64,000 bases of DNA, from NCBI GenBank assembly GCA_014549065.1, contig JACDOX010000023.1, positions 537,835 through 601,834 on the forward strand, written 5' to 3'. Of this stretch, positions 1 to 14,300 are shown in pieces. This DNA comes from Cardinalis cardinalis. Lineage: Eukaryota > Chordata > Aves > Passeriformes > Cardinalidae. The position numbers and the translations under genes are program-made. Below the pieces are notes generated by a model. The model saw only the letters and a program-made list of their open reading frames with translations. It searched no databases and was not told the DNA's origin. The first letter of the stretch is position 1. Each line of letters opens with the position of its first letter.

Positions 1-3000
1 TTTCTGTGATTAAACAAATGTAATCTAGAAAGTAATAAATAAATATTTTCTTTAGAAAACTGCCAACTGCAATACATCTGCTTCTTTTCATATAATAATG
101 GTGTCTGTGGATTACCAAAATAAAACACAGAGAAAGCATACAGAACACGTACTCAATGGAAAATCCATTTGTTAGCTCATGATCATGCAAAGACTGTAAA
201 CAATTATTTTCTTTTTTCTCCCTCACACATAGAAGAGTACCTCCCATTTGCTGTCAGTGGAATTACAACAGTATAAAACAAGGCAAAATGGGAGGCAAAT
301 CAGCCCCAATTATTAATTTTTCAAAGGTATTTTAAACTACCTGAGCAATGCAACTAAATTTGACCTGAAATTGCTAAATTGCATTTAAATCAAGAATTAA
401 TGNTCCTGAATACTCATTTTTGTTCTTGCAAAATGATCAGGCCATTTATGATGCCAAGGCAATACCTTATGGTCCATTACCTAATTTTTTGTTCATCCTT
501 CTGTATTTAAGAAAACAAAAATGACTGTACCTTGAACTGATTTTAGACACTCTGTGCAAAGTACTTGCCCAAAACCTAACCTACTTGATAGAGCATCTCT
601 TGAAGTCTTATTTGCAGAATTAATTCTAATCGGCTGAATCTGTGTCCTGTCACATGGAATGAAAAGTGGTTGAAGAGCTGTAAACAAAGGTTAATATCAG
701 CCAACAGCATATCACACTGAGGGTAGCCACGAAGTTTATGGTAAGTTCCTGTATTTAACTTTTATGTTAATGAGAGCTAAGATTAATTTGTGAGGTGCTG
801 TAATCAAGCAAAGAGACAAAAANCATTTTTGGGGATCTGAGAAACTTGTGAAAGGATTAGACGCTGTGGGAATACATTTAGCTTGAGAAAATGCAATCTG
901 CAAGCCACAGGAAAAGAGTGATCAGTACAGAGAATTTCAATAGGAATGCTGGAAAGTTACAATGCTGACACAGACACTTAGTGAGGAGAATAGGGAACAA
1001 ATCTGTGTCTCACACATGCACANGTACACCGAGACAATGCACAGTGAGGCAGCAATAAAAATGCTATGTCAGTACCTATGGTGCTAATGTGCACTTAAAA
1101 GATTTCAACCATTAACACCACAACACTATATTTACTCTCACAACAGCTCGGTGAGATAGGGAAATGCTGTTACCCTCATCTTTCTTGTGGGAAATTAAAG
1201 CACAAAGGAGTCTTAGGGCAATATCCAAACCAACTCAACTTCTGTTCATTTGTGCAGCTGTAGCTTTAATTCCGTGGCAAAATAAGAGGTGCAAAGGGGT
1301 GTAACTCCCACCGAAGGGACTGGAATTGCTTATGTAAATGTTAGGTCTGAATATAGGCTCGGCTCAGGATGAAAAACATTAAACACAGGAAATTCACAAT
1401 CAGTTCTCTCACATCCTTGGCATGCTTTAATGTCATCAGACAGAAGTGGGCAGCAAAGGAAGCCTTCAGCTGAGGATCCTGCTTCTCCTGCTGCCATCTC
1501 ATGCTCCCCAGAATGTTGTTCTGCAGAAATCCTTCCTGGCATAAGAAGGCCAAGANTCCTCTGGAGACCCTTATTTTCACAATCACTGTAATGGGAAAAA
1601 TGTCCCTTATCCAGGGCTTACTGACCATATGATCNGTATTGGAGCTTTAGATGCGACTAAACTTCATGAACAGAAACTGCTGGAGGTTACAGATCCTACA
1701 CTGGCCACTGATCCAGCAGTTCTGATGAGGTGCTCAAGCAACAGCATCCCTTTGCCCCCTCTGGAGCCAGCAGTCCATGCAGCCATTCCTTCTCACATTC
1801 TCTGAAGACTACTTTCAATTAAATTTAAAAGAGAAGTACAGTAATCAGTGTCCTGATAAACACAGGATATAATACAGAATCAGTCTCCTGATTCTACTCT
1901 TGATGGACTATTCAAAGTTTAATTCTAATTCAAAAATGTCTCCTAGGATGCTGTTTAAAGGATGACGTTTAAAATACAAAATGGCTGCTTTTTCTCAGAT
2001 GGAAAAACACTTCCAGCAAACTCGTGAAAAAAAACAGAGGAAAATGCCAGTTCTGTTAGTTTGAAGTGGCACTAAAATGCTACAGTAAGACAATGGGACA
2101 GTCATTCATATTTTGGATATGACTTTACTCATCAGTTATTACTACATGTGGTCTTGTTTGCTGGTACTAACCTCAGCTCAACAGCATCCCATTGACTTCA
2201 TTGGGATTTTGAATGGATAGGCCCCAGAAGAATCAAAGCCTTGATAAAAAATTGTTCTTAATTAGGGAAATACGCAAAAACATATGCTTATTCTGAGATT
2301 GAAATTAAAAGTAAATTCTAATGATATAAAAAGTCCTTAAACGTTGGCAAATCAAGTCAAGTAGGTTGAGAGAAATAAAATACAGCCATTCAACATAAAT
2401 TCGTTCAACGCAATATTTCTGTGCCTAACCCTTTGAATGGGTTTAAAGGTGACATTTGCCTCTGTAACAAACTCAGATAGAAATTTCAGCCCTCTGTAAA
2501 TCTGTGAGCTGCTCATTTCTCTCTGTGAATTTCTTCCTGCAGCAACACAACTGTCCATGGGGACAGTATGAGAAACCAGATGATTGAAATGATCAGAGTC
2601 TGGTTTCAAGGCAAACAAAAAGTCAACCAGAACACATCATTCTGTGCCATAAGGATTCTAATAGTCAGAAATATCATCCTTACTGAAAAAATAAATACCA
2701 CAGATAAATTTTTAATTAACAGTAGGAATAGACTATGTGTTCTGAATCTCTCCTTCAAGGGAGCTTTGCAAGGATATCTGTTATTCTCTGTTTATTCCAC
2801 TTTTTCTGTAGCTAGCGTTGGTTATTATTTTCCCTGGACTCTTCTAAACTAGTTGTATCCTAGTTATATTTGAAAAATGACTCGCATTTAGGTATGTCCA
2901 TTGTATCAATTTGTCAAAATATTTCCAAAATGGAAAGTTCTAAATTTGAGACAAAATAATTATTGTAGAAGAGTGAACTTAATAAAAGAAGTTTATGCCT

Positions 3001-5269
3001 TAGCTTGGGCATAAACTAATGTCCACAAACTATTCTTAATTATTGCAACTGAAAAGTAAGTTCACTATTGTTTCATTTATCATTTTAAAGCCAAAGTATA
3101 NCGCCATTTAGTAAAGTGTCCTCTGACATTATCCTTAGATTTATACAAGTTAACAAGAGCAGTGAAATTGGTAACTATTTCATACATGTGACTACATCTT
3201 TTGGGATCTTGAATGAGCATACATTTTTATTTGTGTCTTTCAAACCATGAAGGCATATGCTTGCAGGCAACTCTGCTGAACACGTCCCTTTTGGACAAGA
3301 GAGCTCANTTCAGGTGTCTGTATTCCCAGCTCCCATCCTATACAATAGTCTTCTGTCCCCTTAGTTAAAAATCACAATAATTTGCAAGGCCATGCTATAA
3401 CTGGATATCCATCCATACAGCCATTCATAAAGTGGATTTGGCAACCGAATTTAGTTAAAAAATACAGTTTGGATAGGGGTCNAAAACTCTGCAACAAAAA
3501 TTCCTGCATGGAGCATGAATTTCTTAAGTTAGCTTTGCTGATAAGAAGTAGGAACCATTTGCTGTGCCTAANATGCACAGCAAGTAAGTGTTCGGTTATT
3601 GATANTGACTATGCTATAGATCCCAATGTGCANAAGCAAACACAACTAGGAAGACAGGCAAGAAAAAGCCATCTCCCTTTACTCCATCTACATTCACAAA
3701 CAAGTGTAGTTCATATGCTCTGAAATACAAAGGCATGTTCTGAATTTGAATTAGCTGANTGGAGTTAAGAGTCAGGCCAGGTTTGGCTTAAAGTCAGCCT
3801 AACAATTCCATAGTTACCAGGGCACCTCTTACACGTTACTCTTCCTGCAACTCTTGCTGTTCTTCCCCAGTGTCCTTTCATGGAGCCAATAGAGTGGCAC
3901 ATGGGAATACCTGAAGAACCAGTTGTTGACCTTGATCTGCGCTGAAAAAAATATTTTTCTATTGTTTTAGTCTGGGATCTGCTTTGTGTTCCAGACAACC
4001 TGTGGTCTCAAAAATTATTGCAGCTTGACAACTGTTGGTACTTCATGAAAGTCAGAATGCATCACTCTGAGCAGGAGCTGCTTAACCTCTTCTTACTGCC
4101 ACTGACAGATATATCTGGGTAACCTTCTCCTCAGGGTGGCTACATTTTTCCTGTCTTCCTGGCAGCCTTGCCCCACAGCTCATTAAAATAATTCAGTCTT
4201 AAGTAACTTGCCTTAGGTCACTCAGGAAAGTCTATGATAGAACCAAGAATAGAAACCTGATCACTCTAAGCAAAGAATGGGATTACTTACACAACTAAAA
4301 TGACTCGGGTTCTTAAGCCTTTGCACGTTTGGGTCTTCTATTCCTTTTATAGAGCAAATCTCTTGTACAAAAAGTACAAAAGTACTACAAATTTTAAATA
4401 AAGTTTGGAAATTCACTGCTAGCATGAAATGTTTTGTTTTCAAATTGAAAGTTTACCTTATTGGAAGATTTAATGTTAAACATAAATGATAAAAATTCTG
4501 TTTCAAAATCCTACTTAGAGCAATTACTTAATGTTTTCCCCTTTTCTTCTTTTGATATCTTCCCTTTTTTAAATATTTGAGAAGACATACATATTTTATA
4601 TATGCATGTAACAGAATTTTTCTTGCCTGCAAGTCCCTCTGATTTAAACAGCCCAACAGATTTAAATTGATAAAATATCTTGAGTGACACTCACGTAGAA
4701 CGTGTAACCATTCTATGAAGAACATAATTTCATTATTTTCTAAGGCATAAAACATGTAAACACGGGGCTTTCTTAATGGAAAAATGTTTTAAGCCACAGT
4801 ATACATATTAGCGATTTGCTCATTTTATATAACCATAAATGAAAAGGAAAAAATATTCTTTCATAACAAATAAATACACAATGACAAAGGTTACAATTGA
4901 AGGGATTAAAAATGACAGAAGCCAACATAAAAACTTTCAATATCGTATTTTACTTTAATATGAAGACATTATTATCAAAGGAAAATACTTGAGAAACGCT
5001 TTGATAAAAATAATCTGACGCTATCTTTGAAGCGGTTTCATTTATTTTACTACCCACTGTGCTCCTTATCAGAAGGCCAAGTATAAGAAGTTTCCTAGTT
5101 TATGATTAGGAAAGAATCTGATAGATTAGAAGACTCAATTGAAGTTGGACATAATAAGTATTAAAGTATTACATGACATTAATCCTGCCATTCCATTACT
5201 CTCTCAATCATTGTGCACAGACTAATTATTCTGAAGCCAGTGTTCAGGAGAAAATAGAAACATACTTAC
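1..5269 (-). other. CAMKMT: CAMKMT intron, partial, left edge
   Basis: AT-rich intronic sequence between the exon at 5270 and the missing C-terminal exons. No recognisable exon, repeat family or RNA gene was found. The one odd stretch is about 1330-1760, which is GC-richer and open in two minus-strand frames; see findings. Confidence 0.7.
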
Positions 5270-5333
5270 ACTGGGCTGGAGTAATCTCTTTATTGCATCA
5301 ACAAGGCTAGCTCTGTACCGGTCCAGAAACAGG
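5270..5333 (-). CDS. CAMKMT: CAMKMT internal exon: helix after the DxxF motif
   Basis: This 64-bp exon has a TGTCAG acceptor and a GTAAGT donor. It encodes LFLDRYRASLVDAIKRLLQP followed by Ser, continuing the ADC from the exon before. The segment corresponds to the helix after motif DxxF in CAMKMT. The 3' border is slightly ambiguous because both CCCAGT|GTAAGT and CCCA|GTGTAA could act as donor. I prefer the first because it gives the stronger site. The remaining C-terminal exons, about 70 residues, were searched for between 1 and 5269 without success and probably lie beyond the left edge. Confidence 0.95.
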
Positions 5334-8300
5334 CTGACATTGAGAAGAGAACAGAATCCAGATTAAAATGGGTTTTCAATTCTAATGATACTAATGCAGA
5401 TAAGTACAAGGCTAATTACATATGTTTACACAATGCTGTAAAAGAGAAACTGTGGTCTACATTTCTATGCAGTTCAGGTACGTTTAACATTTAAAAAGAC
5501 ATAAAAGGAAATACAATCTAAACTAAACCTAAATTATCAGCATGAAATAAATCTTTATATAGCTGAAATTCACCAATCAGACATGTTAGCTATTAAAGCA
5601 ATACTGTATCAGAAATGAGGATCAACATAAAATGTTAGCATTTTACATGTATATACAAGGGGGATGGAGTTTTTGAAAATGTTTTCTATTGTATTTCAGG
5701 TGTTACTATTAAGGGTATTTTTTTCCCTTCTACCTTCACAGATTTGGCATTAATTCTTACCTATCATACTATTTGCTATATTTCTATATCTATCTCTAGC
5801 TATCCTTATAAAGATTTACAAGATCCTACCTCCTCCCTCTCTCCAACGCTGTTGAAATACAATGGCCCAGATTGTGCAGAGTTGTCATCTCTCAAGAGTG
5901 CAACCCTTCATCTCCAGCATGGGTCCCGCAAGGATAGCAGCAGAGTCAATTTTCCCATGCAATGTTGCCAACACGCTCAGCCCTATTTTGGTGTGATTAC
6001 CTCATGATTTGAGGGGATAATTCATTCTTCATGCCCCTCAGTACCTTAATGTATATACTAATAGTGGCAGCCAGGGTGCCAATCACTCTTNACTAGATAT
6101 TTGTGGACATGTAGTTACTGTGGATGAGTGCATTTACAATGGTTAGTGAACAACCATCTGATAGCAACTGATGCCTTTCAGTCCTTACTACCGTGGGCTG
6201 CATTTATATTGGTGATTCAGATAAGAAACTCTATCAAGCAGGCCACAGATAATGTGATTTTTTTTTCTTTTTCTTTCCTTCCCCCCAGATTTTCTCTGTA
6301 ATAAAACTGCTTTNCAGCTTGTGTCAAGTTCAAGTTTCATACTACATGGCAATTTGTCCATTCTCTATGGGTTTTTTAATATATTCCTTTTCCTTTTATT
6401 CTCAAACTTCTTTTCTGAAGAGATGTGGGTAATTTTTTTTCCAGTTTTGAAATTCTAAAAGAACATAAAGAATAGATGGAAACATTGAAGCGAAAAAAGT
6501 AGTCCGCCAACCACAGGCCTTTCATCAAGAACAGAAGATGTGTGAATGTAAGGACACTCCACAGCTTCCAAGGAGAATACTGTATCATATGCCATAGAGG
6601 CGAGCAGCTGTGCAAGAACTGNGCATCTTTGCTCCTCTGGAACAAAACAAAACTTGCAAGTGACCATACTTCATTAGTAAAAACTGCCAGAACCTCACAC
6701 TGTTGAGAAAATATAGTCGAATGGATAGCTATATATCTTGAAGAACATTCAACATACCTATATGTGTTGAAGAACATCTAATACAGAAATATGATCTGAT
6801 TTTTTTCTCAAGAATATTAATTACTAGCTAACAATTTTCCTGGTAGCCTGGCTTACAAGAAAATTTGAACTTGAGTAACTGACATGATGACAACCCCTCA
6901 GCCTTGATTTATCTTCCCGGAAGAACTTTACTGAAAACACGGCTGCTTAAATTTAATTAGTTGAAAAAGCATCTCTTATCTCTGATGTCTCTTGGGTGTT
7001 TTAATGACATTCACCAAATGTTGATCCCTATACAGATAGATGTTGTAAGACACTACCTCACTGGGAACTTAACCACCTGCAGAAGAAGTGGAATAGATGA
7101 TTCCTCTCCCAAAAGAATAGCGAAAAGATGTTTCAACATGAAACATCGCAAGCATGCACACATTTAAGACTTCCTGGGATCCTATGTAAACAGAAGCACA
7201 TTCTGAATGAAAAGTGGATTTATCATATTTTTATTGTTGCAGTGTAGTGGAAACACAATCTTGGGGCAGCTTAGTAGCGTTAAAATCCCCTTTTCATGGA
7301 CCTGAATACCATTCTCTTTTTTTTTTCCCCAGCGAGATAGGTGCACAATTACTGCTACCAACCTTGTTCCTTTACAATGAGAACTACAGTTTACCAAAAG
7401 CTGAGTGTCTTAGAACTTAAATTTTTTTCTGTCCAACCCCAATTAATATTTTGGAAGCACGGAAGGTAGACTCTTATCCATCTTAGCTAGGAAAGCCAGA
7501 TAACTTGAGACAGTTGCCTTCCAAGAGACCTGTTCCTGGGAACATGACTTGCTCCAATTGAAAATAGTTTCTCATATTGTGGTTTCCAAACTGTTTCTCT
7601 GTGAGCCACGTACTTGTACCAGAAGGAGCAGAGAAGACTGGAAGCAAAACTACTGCCATGCAATGATAGGGAACATATCTATCCTCCCTCTGAGCCAGGG
7701 GATGCCTTAAATGAGGAAAATCCTGAAGAAGTCATTAGGTAATCGGTGCTGCAGACAGGAACAGCACAGGATTTGGCCCACGCAAGGGGATTAAGTCACG
7801 CANTTTTTCTTACCAGTAGAATTGTATGACTAAATATTACCACAGCATACTGAAAATGTCCCTGAGAGCATTCTTCGAAGCTCACAACATGTGAGTTCCT
7901 GTGTCACCTGCTCTAGGTGACCCTGCCTTGGCAGGCAGGTTAGACCTGGTGATCTCCAGAGGTCCCTTCCAACCTAAACAATTCTGTGATTCTGTGAACA
8001 GCTCAGTAAAATTAAATGCATTGTTCTAAACCACTCACACACAGTTCTCACACCTCAATTCAAATTTGGCTTAAGCTTGCCATTACTTTAGTGGTAATAT
8101 TGCATGTTTATGTAGCTCAGTACAGGAATAGCAAGGTTTTCTTGGGTCAGCAAGAAAGCTTCAAATCACAGTAATAGAAAGGTGAGAACACAGCTGATGA
8201 TTTGGCCTTTGTTTAGGCAATGCTCTTAACCTGTGAAATCTGGATGAACAGGCAGGTGACATTGTCACCTCTCTAATCTCTTACTCTATAATTAAAATTT

Positions 8301-11300
8301 TAAATTGCAATTAAAGCCAAAATCAAAGTTTGTACCAAAACTGCAGAGAAGTAGCAGTAAGCCACAAGGAAAGAAATTACAAAAAAAACCCCAGGTAGAT
8401 ACTTATTTTGCTTCATGCTAATATCCTTTTATCTTCTGCCTTGCAACAAGACACATACACTTTATAGGCTATGATGTGAACTTTTTGGTTTTTTGCATGC
8501 TCTGCCATTGGTAAAAGAGTTGAGTTTACAGGTGTACTTCAGATATTATTACATTCATATGTAGTGTTTAATGTATACAGCCATTTATTTTTTTGTTCAC
8601 TTCCAACTGCATGGGTGATGTAAACTAAAAAGACTCTTATTTCTGTGTCATCAGGTTCCAATGCACTTGAAAGTGTGTGCCAGAAATCAGGCCTAAAATG
8701 GAAAGAAAGAGGTCTTACTGCATTCCTGCAAAAAGATCTCCTTATAATAAGTGAAATAAACTAACGGAGACAAAATTGACATATTTTAAGGTATTTAAAG
8801 AATACTTTAAGTTCAAGTCTACATTCCTGGCAAAGCCACAACTCCCTGTGACTTCAGCAAAAATCTCAGCAGTGAAAGTAATGTGGGATAGCTCCCCCTG
8901 GCCTCTGTTATGTGAATATGTATGCATGCGCCAAACTTCAAGAACAGAATCACTCTAAGTAAATAAAGTAGGATATTATGCATTTCCAAAACAATATGGC
9001 GTTCTAAAGCTTATTTTGCCTCTACATCAAATTATTCGTGAAAACTTGCTTCACAATAACGTGAAAGACAAATTTTTTTAATTGTCTCAGTCCTACTGCC
9101 CTTTACTCTCTCTTTGGACTAAGAATCTCAGAACTTTTGTCCTCAATAAAGAGTATGCACACCATTTAAATAAATAGAAATCTGAGGCGCTCAAGAACTT
9201 TGGGAGAGTCTTGGGTTTGGCCTGTCCATCCAGGTACCTGTGATTTCTCCTTGTCTATTCAAACTCACAGTTCCAGCACCTGGCTTTATATCCACAGATG
9301 TAGGTCAAATGAAAATCAAAAATTCTGAGAGCCCTCATTTGGCCTTAAAGTTCCCCCTGAAAACATGAGATGGGTGAATATGTTTTAAAGGTTCCATTAT
9401 TTCAGGTTTTTTTTAAAGTATCCTTTTTCCAGGTGTAGTCTCATATTGATTTTTAAACTTATTTTAATCTAATAGTTGACATTTTAAAAATTATTTTGGA
9501 ACTGCTGAACCACGAAACTACTTTATTGTCAACATCCTGAATGGTTAAATAATGACTAGCTTTCATAGTTTGCCTCTTATTTATTTTATAATCTAGTTGA
9601 GCTACTAAATTTAGCTGTTAACTAATAGACTGTTTGTTCTGGGAAATAACTTATTTTCCACTCCTGCACACAAGGTTTATGAAAGTCTGACTGTAAATAT
9701 ATGAATATAAACATATCGCTGCTTGCTGTAATCATGTACATTTTTACTTGAATCTCCATGTGGATTTGGAATATGTTTATGAATAGAGCTTGTTTTCATG
9801 TAAATGGGATCAAGCAGTACCACTGGTTAGCTATTCAGAGAATCAGACAATTTCACCCTTGCTGGAAATACTTCAATAAAGATTTATCCATGTACCTAAT
9901 ATTTGAACTCAGATTTTTTGCTTTCTAGTTCTCTGTTCTAATCTCGGATTTTATTGACTGACAATGAGCTATATGATGGTGTTAAAATAAATGCAATCTA
10001 TTCTATCTGTTTTTTATCACTACATACTTCAGGTTTCAGCTGAGAAGCTAGAAGAAAAGAGATTTTTTTTTCCTCTTCAGTGGCAGCCCAAAAAAATTCA
10101 GAGAGCAAAAATCCTGCCAACAGTTCTCAAACCGATTATGTATCGCTGAAAAGAAATACATGAAAATGAAAAGAAGATTTGAGTGTGATAAAGCATGGAA
10201 CATTTCTTTCCTCAGCCTTTTCATATACCATAAAACCTAGTGTCCATAACTAAAAGAATTATTTCTAAAAGAAACAAACAATAAAGGGATTTTCATGTTT
10301 ATTAAGCTCTATGCTATGCTCATATATCTGTGAGCACTTAAAATAAGAAAACAGAAATAATTTGGGAATAAACCCACATTCCTTAAACTAACCTGCACAT
10401 TTCTATTTATTTTTATAAATCTAGAAATATTTATACACTTACCTGCATTTTAAGTGCTTCAAAATAAATGTACAAAATGCAGGGATTGCAAATGCATTAT
10501 GTATTTTACCTGTCATGTCTGATTCTTTGTTTCCTAAAGAAACTACACTATTTCCAAACAGATTGGGAGGGGTATTAGGCCAGAATATTACTGAAAAAAA
10601 CAACTTAAGTCTCGCTCCACTCTGTTGTACTCCCAGCACAAATAGGATGACATGGTGTGAGTATCAAGAATACAAGAGACAGCACAGCCAGGTTGTTTTG
10701 ATATTTGTGTGAAGAACAAATTTAACTCTAAATCTCTTGGCAAGACCTTGCTTCACCCACATAATCTGGAGAACATCCATATGTGAGCCTTGTCTAAGCC
10801 TCCGAGAAGACTGCTGCCCTCCTGCTCATGTCCGCCAGCACTCTGATCTGACTTTCATACTTAATCTGATCTAATCCTGTCCAGCATTAACTTCATCTGT
10901 GCAATGAAACCTGGAGTATCCATTCTAATATTTNGTGAGGAAGGCATTTACTAAATTACTTGCTGAAATCATATGGTGTTGTTTAGCTCCTTATTTTAAT
11001 CAGATGATGCATTTCTGAGGCACATTATCAGCGATTAGTTAGAAACCCTCCTCTGTCCTTTTTGGGAACAAAGAACTTTTCTGAAATTAAATGCTAAGAG
11101 AAACAAAGCACTGTTGCATTCTGAGAACAAATAGGTGTTAGAAAAAGGCAAAAGATCACTAAACACATTTTTTCCAGAGCTATACAAAACCAAAAACTTG
11201 CTGAAATAAGAAGAGTTTGCTTAAATAGCATAATGTGAAAGAAAAACAAAAGCTTTAGAGGAATAGAAGAAGACATCTAAAAAGAACATTGTTTAAAAAA

Positions 11301-14300
11301 ACAATAGACAGCTTCATACTTCCCTTGCCTTTTCCTTTAACTGTTTCTAGGTAAGGTAAATAAATTTGCTGAACTGAGCAGTTCTAGGAAGTCTCTGCTT
11401 TCAGAATTTCATCTCTCACAATAGTTTTGAGCCACAAAACATAGACAGCTTTTTTTTGTTTGTTTTGGATATATAATGGGTCAAGAGCAAATATCCATGA
11501 AGGAAAGACAGATTGGTTTAAAAATATCTATTCTCCTAAATAAAATTTGCACAGCTTTATTTTTTTTCAGACTGTCTACATTTATATAACAAAAATAATT
11601 AGTAATGTACCATTTTTAAAGCTAGCATGCAGCAAATACAGCACAGCACAATCCCACAAATGCAGTATCAGAAAAGGGTTGTGTCAATAATCAAATCTAT
11701 TTGCATAAATTATTAAACAAGATACCATATTGCTACATGTATCTACCTTTCTATAAATTAAGTGCTATACTCTTATTTTTCTTACTATAAATTAGCATAT
11801 AATTAACACATGCCTGTGTAAATAATATAAAGTCTGTACCTCCCCATATTGATGTCAAATAGATTTAAGGAACAGAATGTGGTGGGGGTGGAAAAAAATG
11901 GTTTGAAAACCTCTTTTTCCTTGGAAAGATTTTCCAGGGAGCAAAAAATATATCCCCTTATATCAATAGTCAGATCTTTCCTAAGAAGTAAGCTAATTGA
12001 GCTGTTTGTGTTGATAAACTCCCTTTTCTCCAGACTGTTCCTCACTGAGCCATAATTATTTGCAATTTGCCTAAGTCGTCCATTTACTGATACGTCAAGC
12101 ATGAAACAGAGGCAATTCCAGAAAATGGAAATGCTTCTCAAAATCAATCTTTGGGAAATAATGTGGTAGAAGTTACTGTGTGATAGAAGACTACCTTATA
12201 ACTGTCACATGGAGATGAATATTAATTTGTTGAGGTTAAGGTGGCTTTGTGCTTCATTTGTTGACTTTGCTTAGCCATCAGCAAGCAGCACAGTACAATT
12301 ACTCCAGCAAAGCTATTTTTCTAACGTGAGTTTTATGATTTTTATGTACTTACCAGTCAGCACACATAACAATGTCAAAATGTCCTTCCAGTTGAGAGAC
12401 ATCTGTCTCATTATCCCATCGTAAAATGCTAGAGGAAAAAAAAGATTAAAAAAAAAAAAAGAAAAAAGGACTTACAGTTTTCATCTTGAGATTTTTAAAG
12501 TATTAGTATTATTCTTATATGAAACAGAAGTGTTTAAAAAGTGCAAACTTGTTACTTTCAAAGATGAATGCAAAATCTTATTCTGTACATTTTTAAAGTT
12601 ATAAATCTCAAAGCTAAAGAGCTATTTTTCATTATAGCAGAAAGGCAATCCCCTCAGATTCTGATCAGTGGATCACCAACAAATATGCGTTTCTGAATTA
12701 GTGGCACATGCACAGCTTCAGTTTTTTACCCCTTAATATTACTGCATGAAGAAGTGAAGTCAAAGTATTGACAACCTGAATGAAGCACAAATCTGCAGAA
12801 TAGATTTGATTTCATGGATCTCTGTTACATCTTGCAGGCAATTCAGTTTGTTTCTCATTGATGAAATGAGCATTCACTTGGGCCGGAGGGAGGAGAGATG
12901 GGGTGAAAAAATGCCAAGCTTAACTCCAATGCCAGTAATGTTGCCTCTGGCAAGCTCAAAAATACAGCAGTGCTGACTCTGTCAACACCTATTCTCTCAC
13001 AGGTGATAAACTATTTAATTCTAAGATACCCAGAGGTAGGCAAAAATTCACATATGTACAAAATTCTTCTTTGTTCATAAATGCTGTCGATTTATGTAGC
13101 TGCCACAAGGAATTTCAGTACTTTACTCCCATCTACAATATAGCAACTAGTATTGGAATTTACTGCATACTTTAAATATCATTACCCCAAACATTTGAAG
13201 CTGCAATTCTATTTCTAGGCTATTTTAAAAAAAGGGAATCTATCCTTTTTCATTTCCTGGTTATTTATAATAGAAAGTAGATAAATATTTATGGGAAGAG
13301 CATTTGTGGGGGAAGGGTCTAATCTGATCTTGTCAGGTTGTGCATGCTTATCTCAGTTTTGTATGAGTCTTGACCAAATAGACCCTTTAGTCTTCCCGCA
13401 GCTATAATCTACTTCTGGTTAAAAGCCATCTCCATTCACAACCTACTCCTAATATTTAACCGAGGATCAGTTTGTAACGTGTTCATTCAGAAATGTTCCC
13501 TAAGTATCCAGGAAAAGGGGAATTTTGCACATTTACTATGCTGTATGCAAAAAAGGCTCATAATTATGTAGATAGACACAGGGCCATAAAGAATTAAGGG
13601 ACCAAAATATGCATGTACATGTCCACAGCCACAAAATTTGCGACAGAATGCTTTTAAAACACAGAAATTATGAAAGGAGAGGCCCAGTTGGTTGGCAAAG
13701 CTTTGATTGTGTGGGGCTCAATATAACCGAACAGATCAGGACTCATTAGCCCATTTGCCCTCCTGGAATTTACTGTGACAATCCAAAGACAGAAAAGAGT
13801 AGATTAATTTAATTTTTCCCCCTCAAATTGAAAGTAATCCAGATTTTAGAAGCCTAGGTAGCTTTGCACACTGGCACGCAGCAGGCATCCAGTAGTGGAA
13901 AGTGACAAAGGAGAGTTCTCACTCTCAGCTGCTGGCTGCCTGCTGGCTACCAGCGGCTTTTTCAACCCTGTTTCCGTGGAAACTTAGGTTAGAATGGTGA
14001 AAATTAGGTAAAGGTAAGTTTTGTGGGTTTAAAGCACGCACTCTAATACTTTAAGAAGCCTGAAGCAGAACTGGAAATTGGTAGAAGAACTGTGAGCCTT
14101 AAAAGGCCACCTTTGGTTCTCATTGCTACAGAAACAGAGATCTGATCAGTATCAGTATAGATATTTGAATTATGATTTTTTTTAACCCATATGTTTACTA
14201 TCCTTCACACATTCTGTTGGGAAGGAAGCACAGGTGTCTCCCCCTGAAAAAAAAACAAAACCAAACCCAACCACTCTCCCTCACATTACTGTCAGCTTTC

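Noticed and set aside
1..5269. Search for the C-terminal CAMKMT exons
   Set aside because: No minus-strand peptide resembling the family's C-terminal segment (for example NLAEKAGF- or HYPLLLIL-type) was found, so these exons are taken to lie outside the window.
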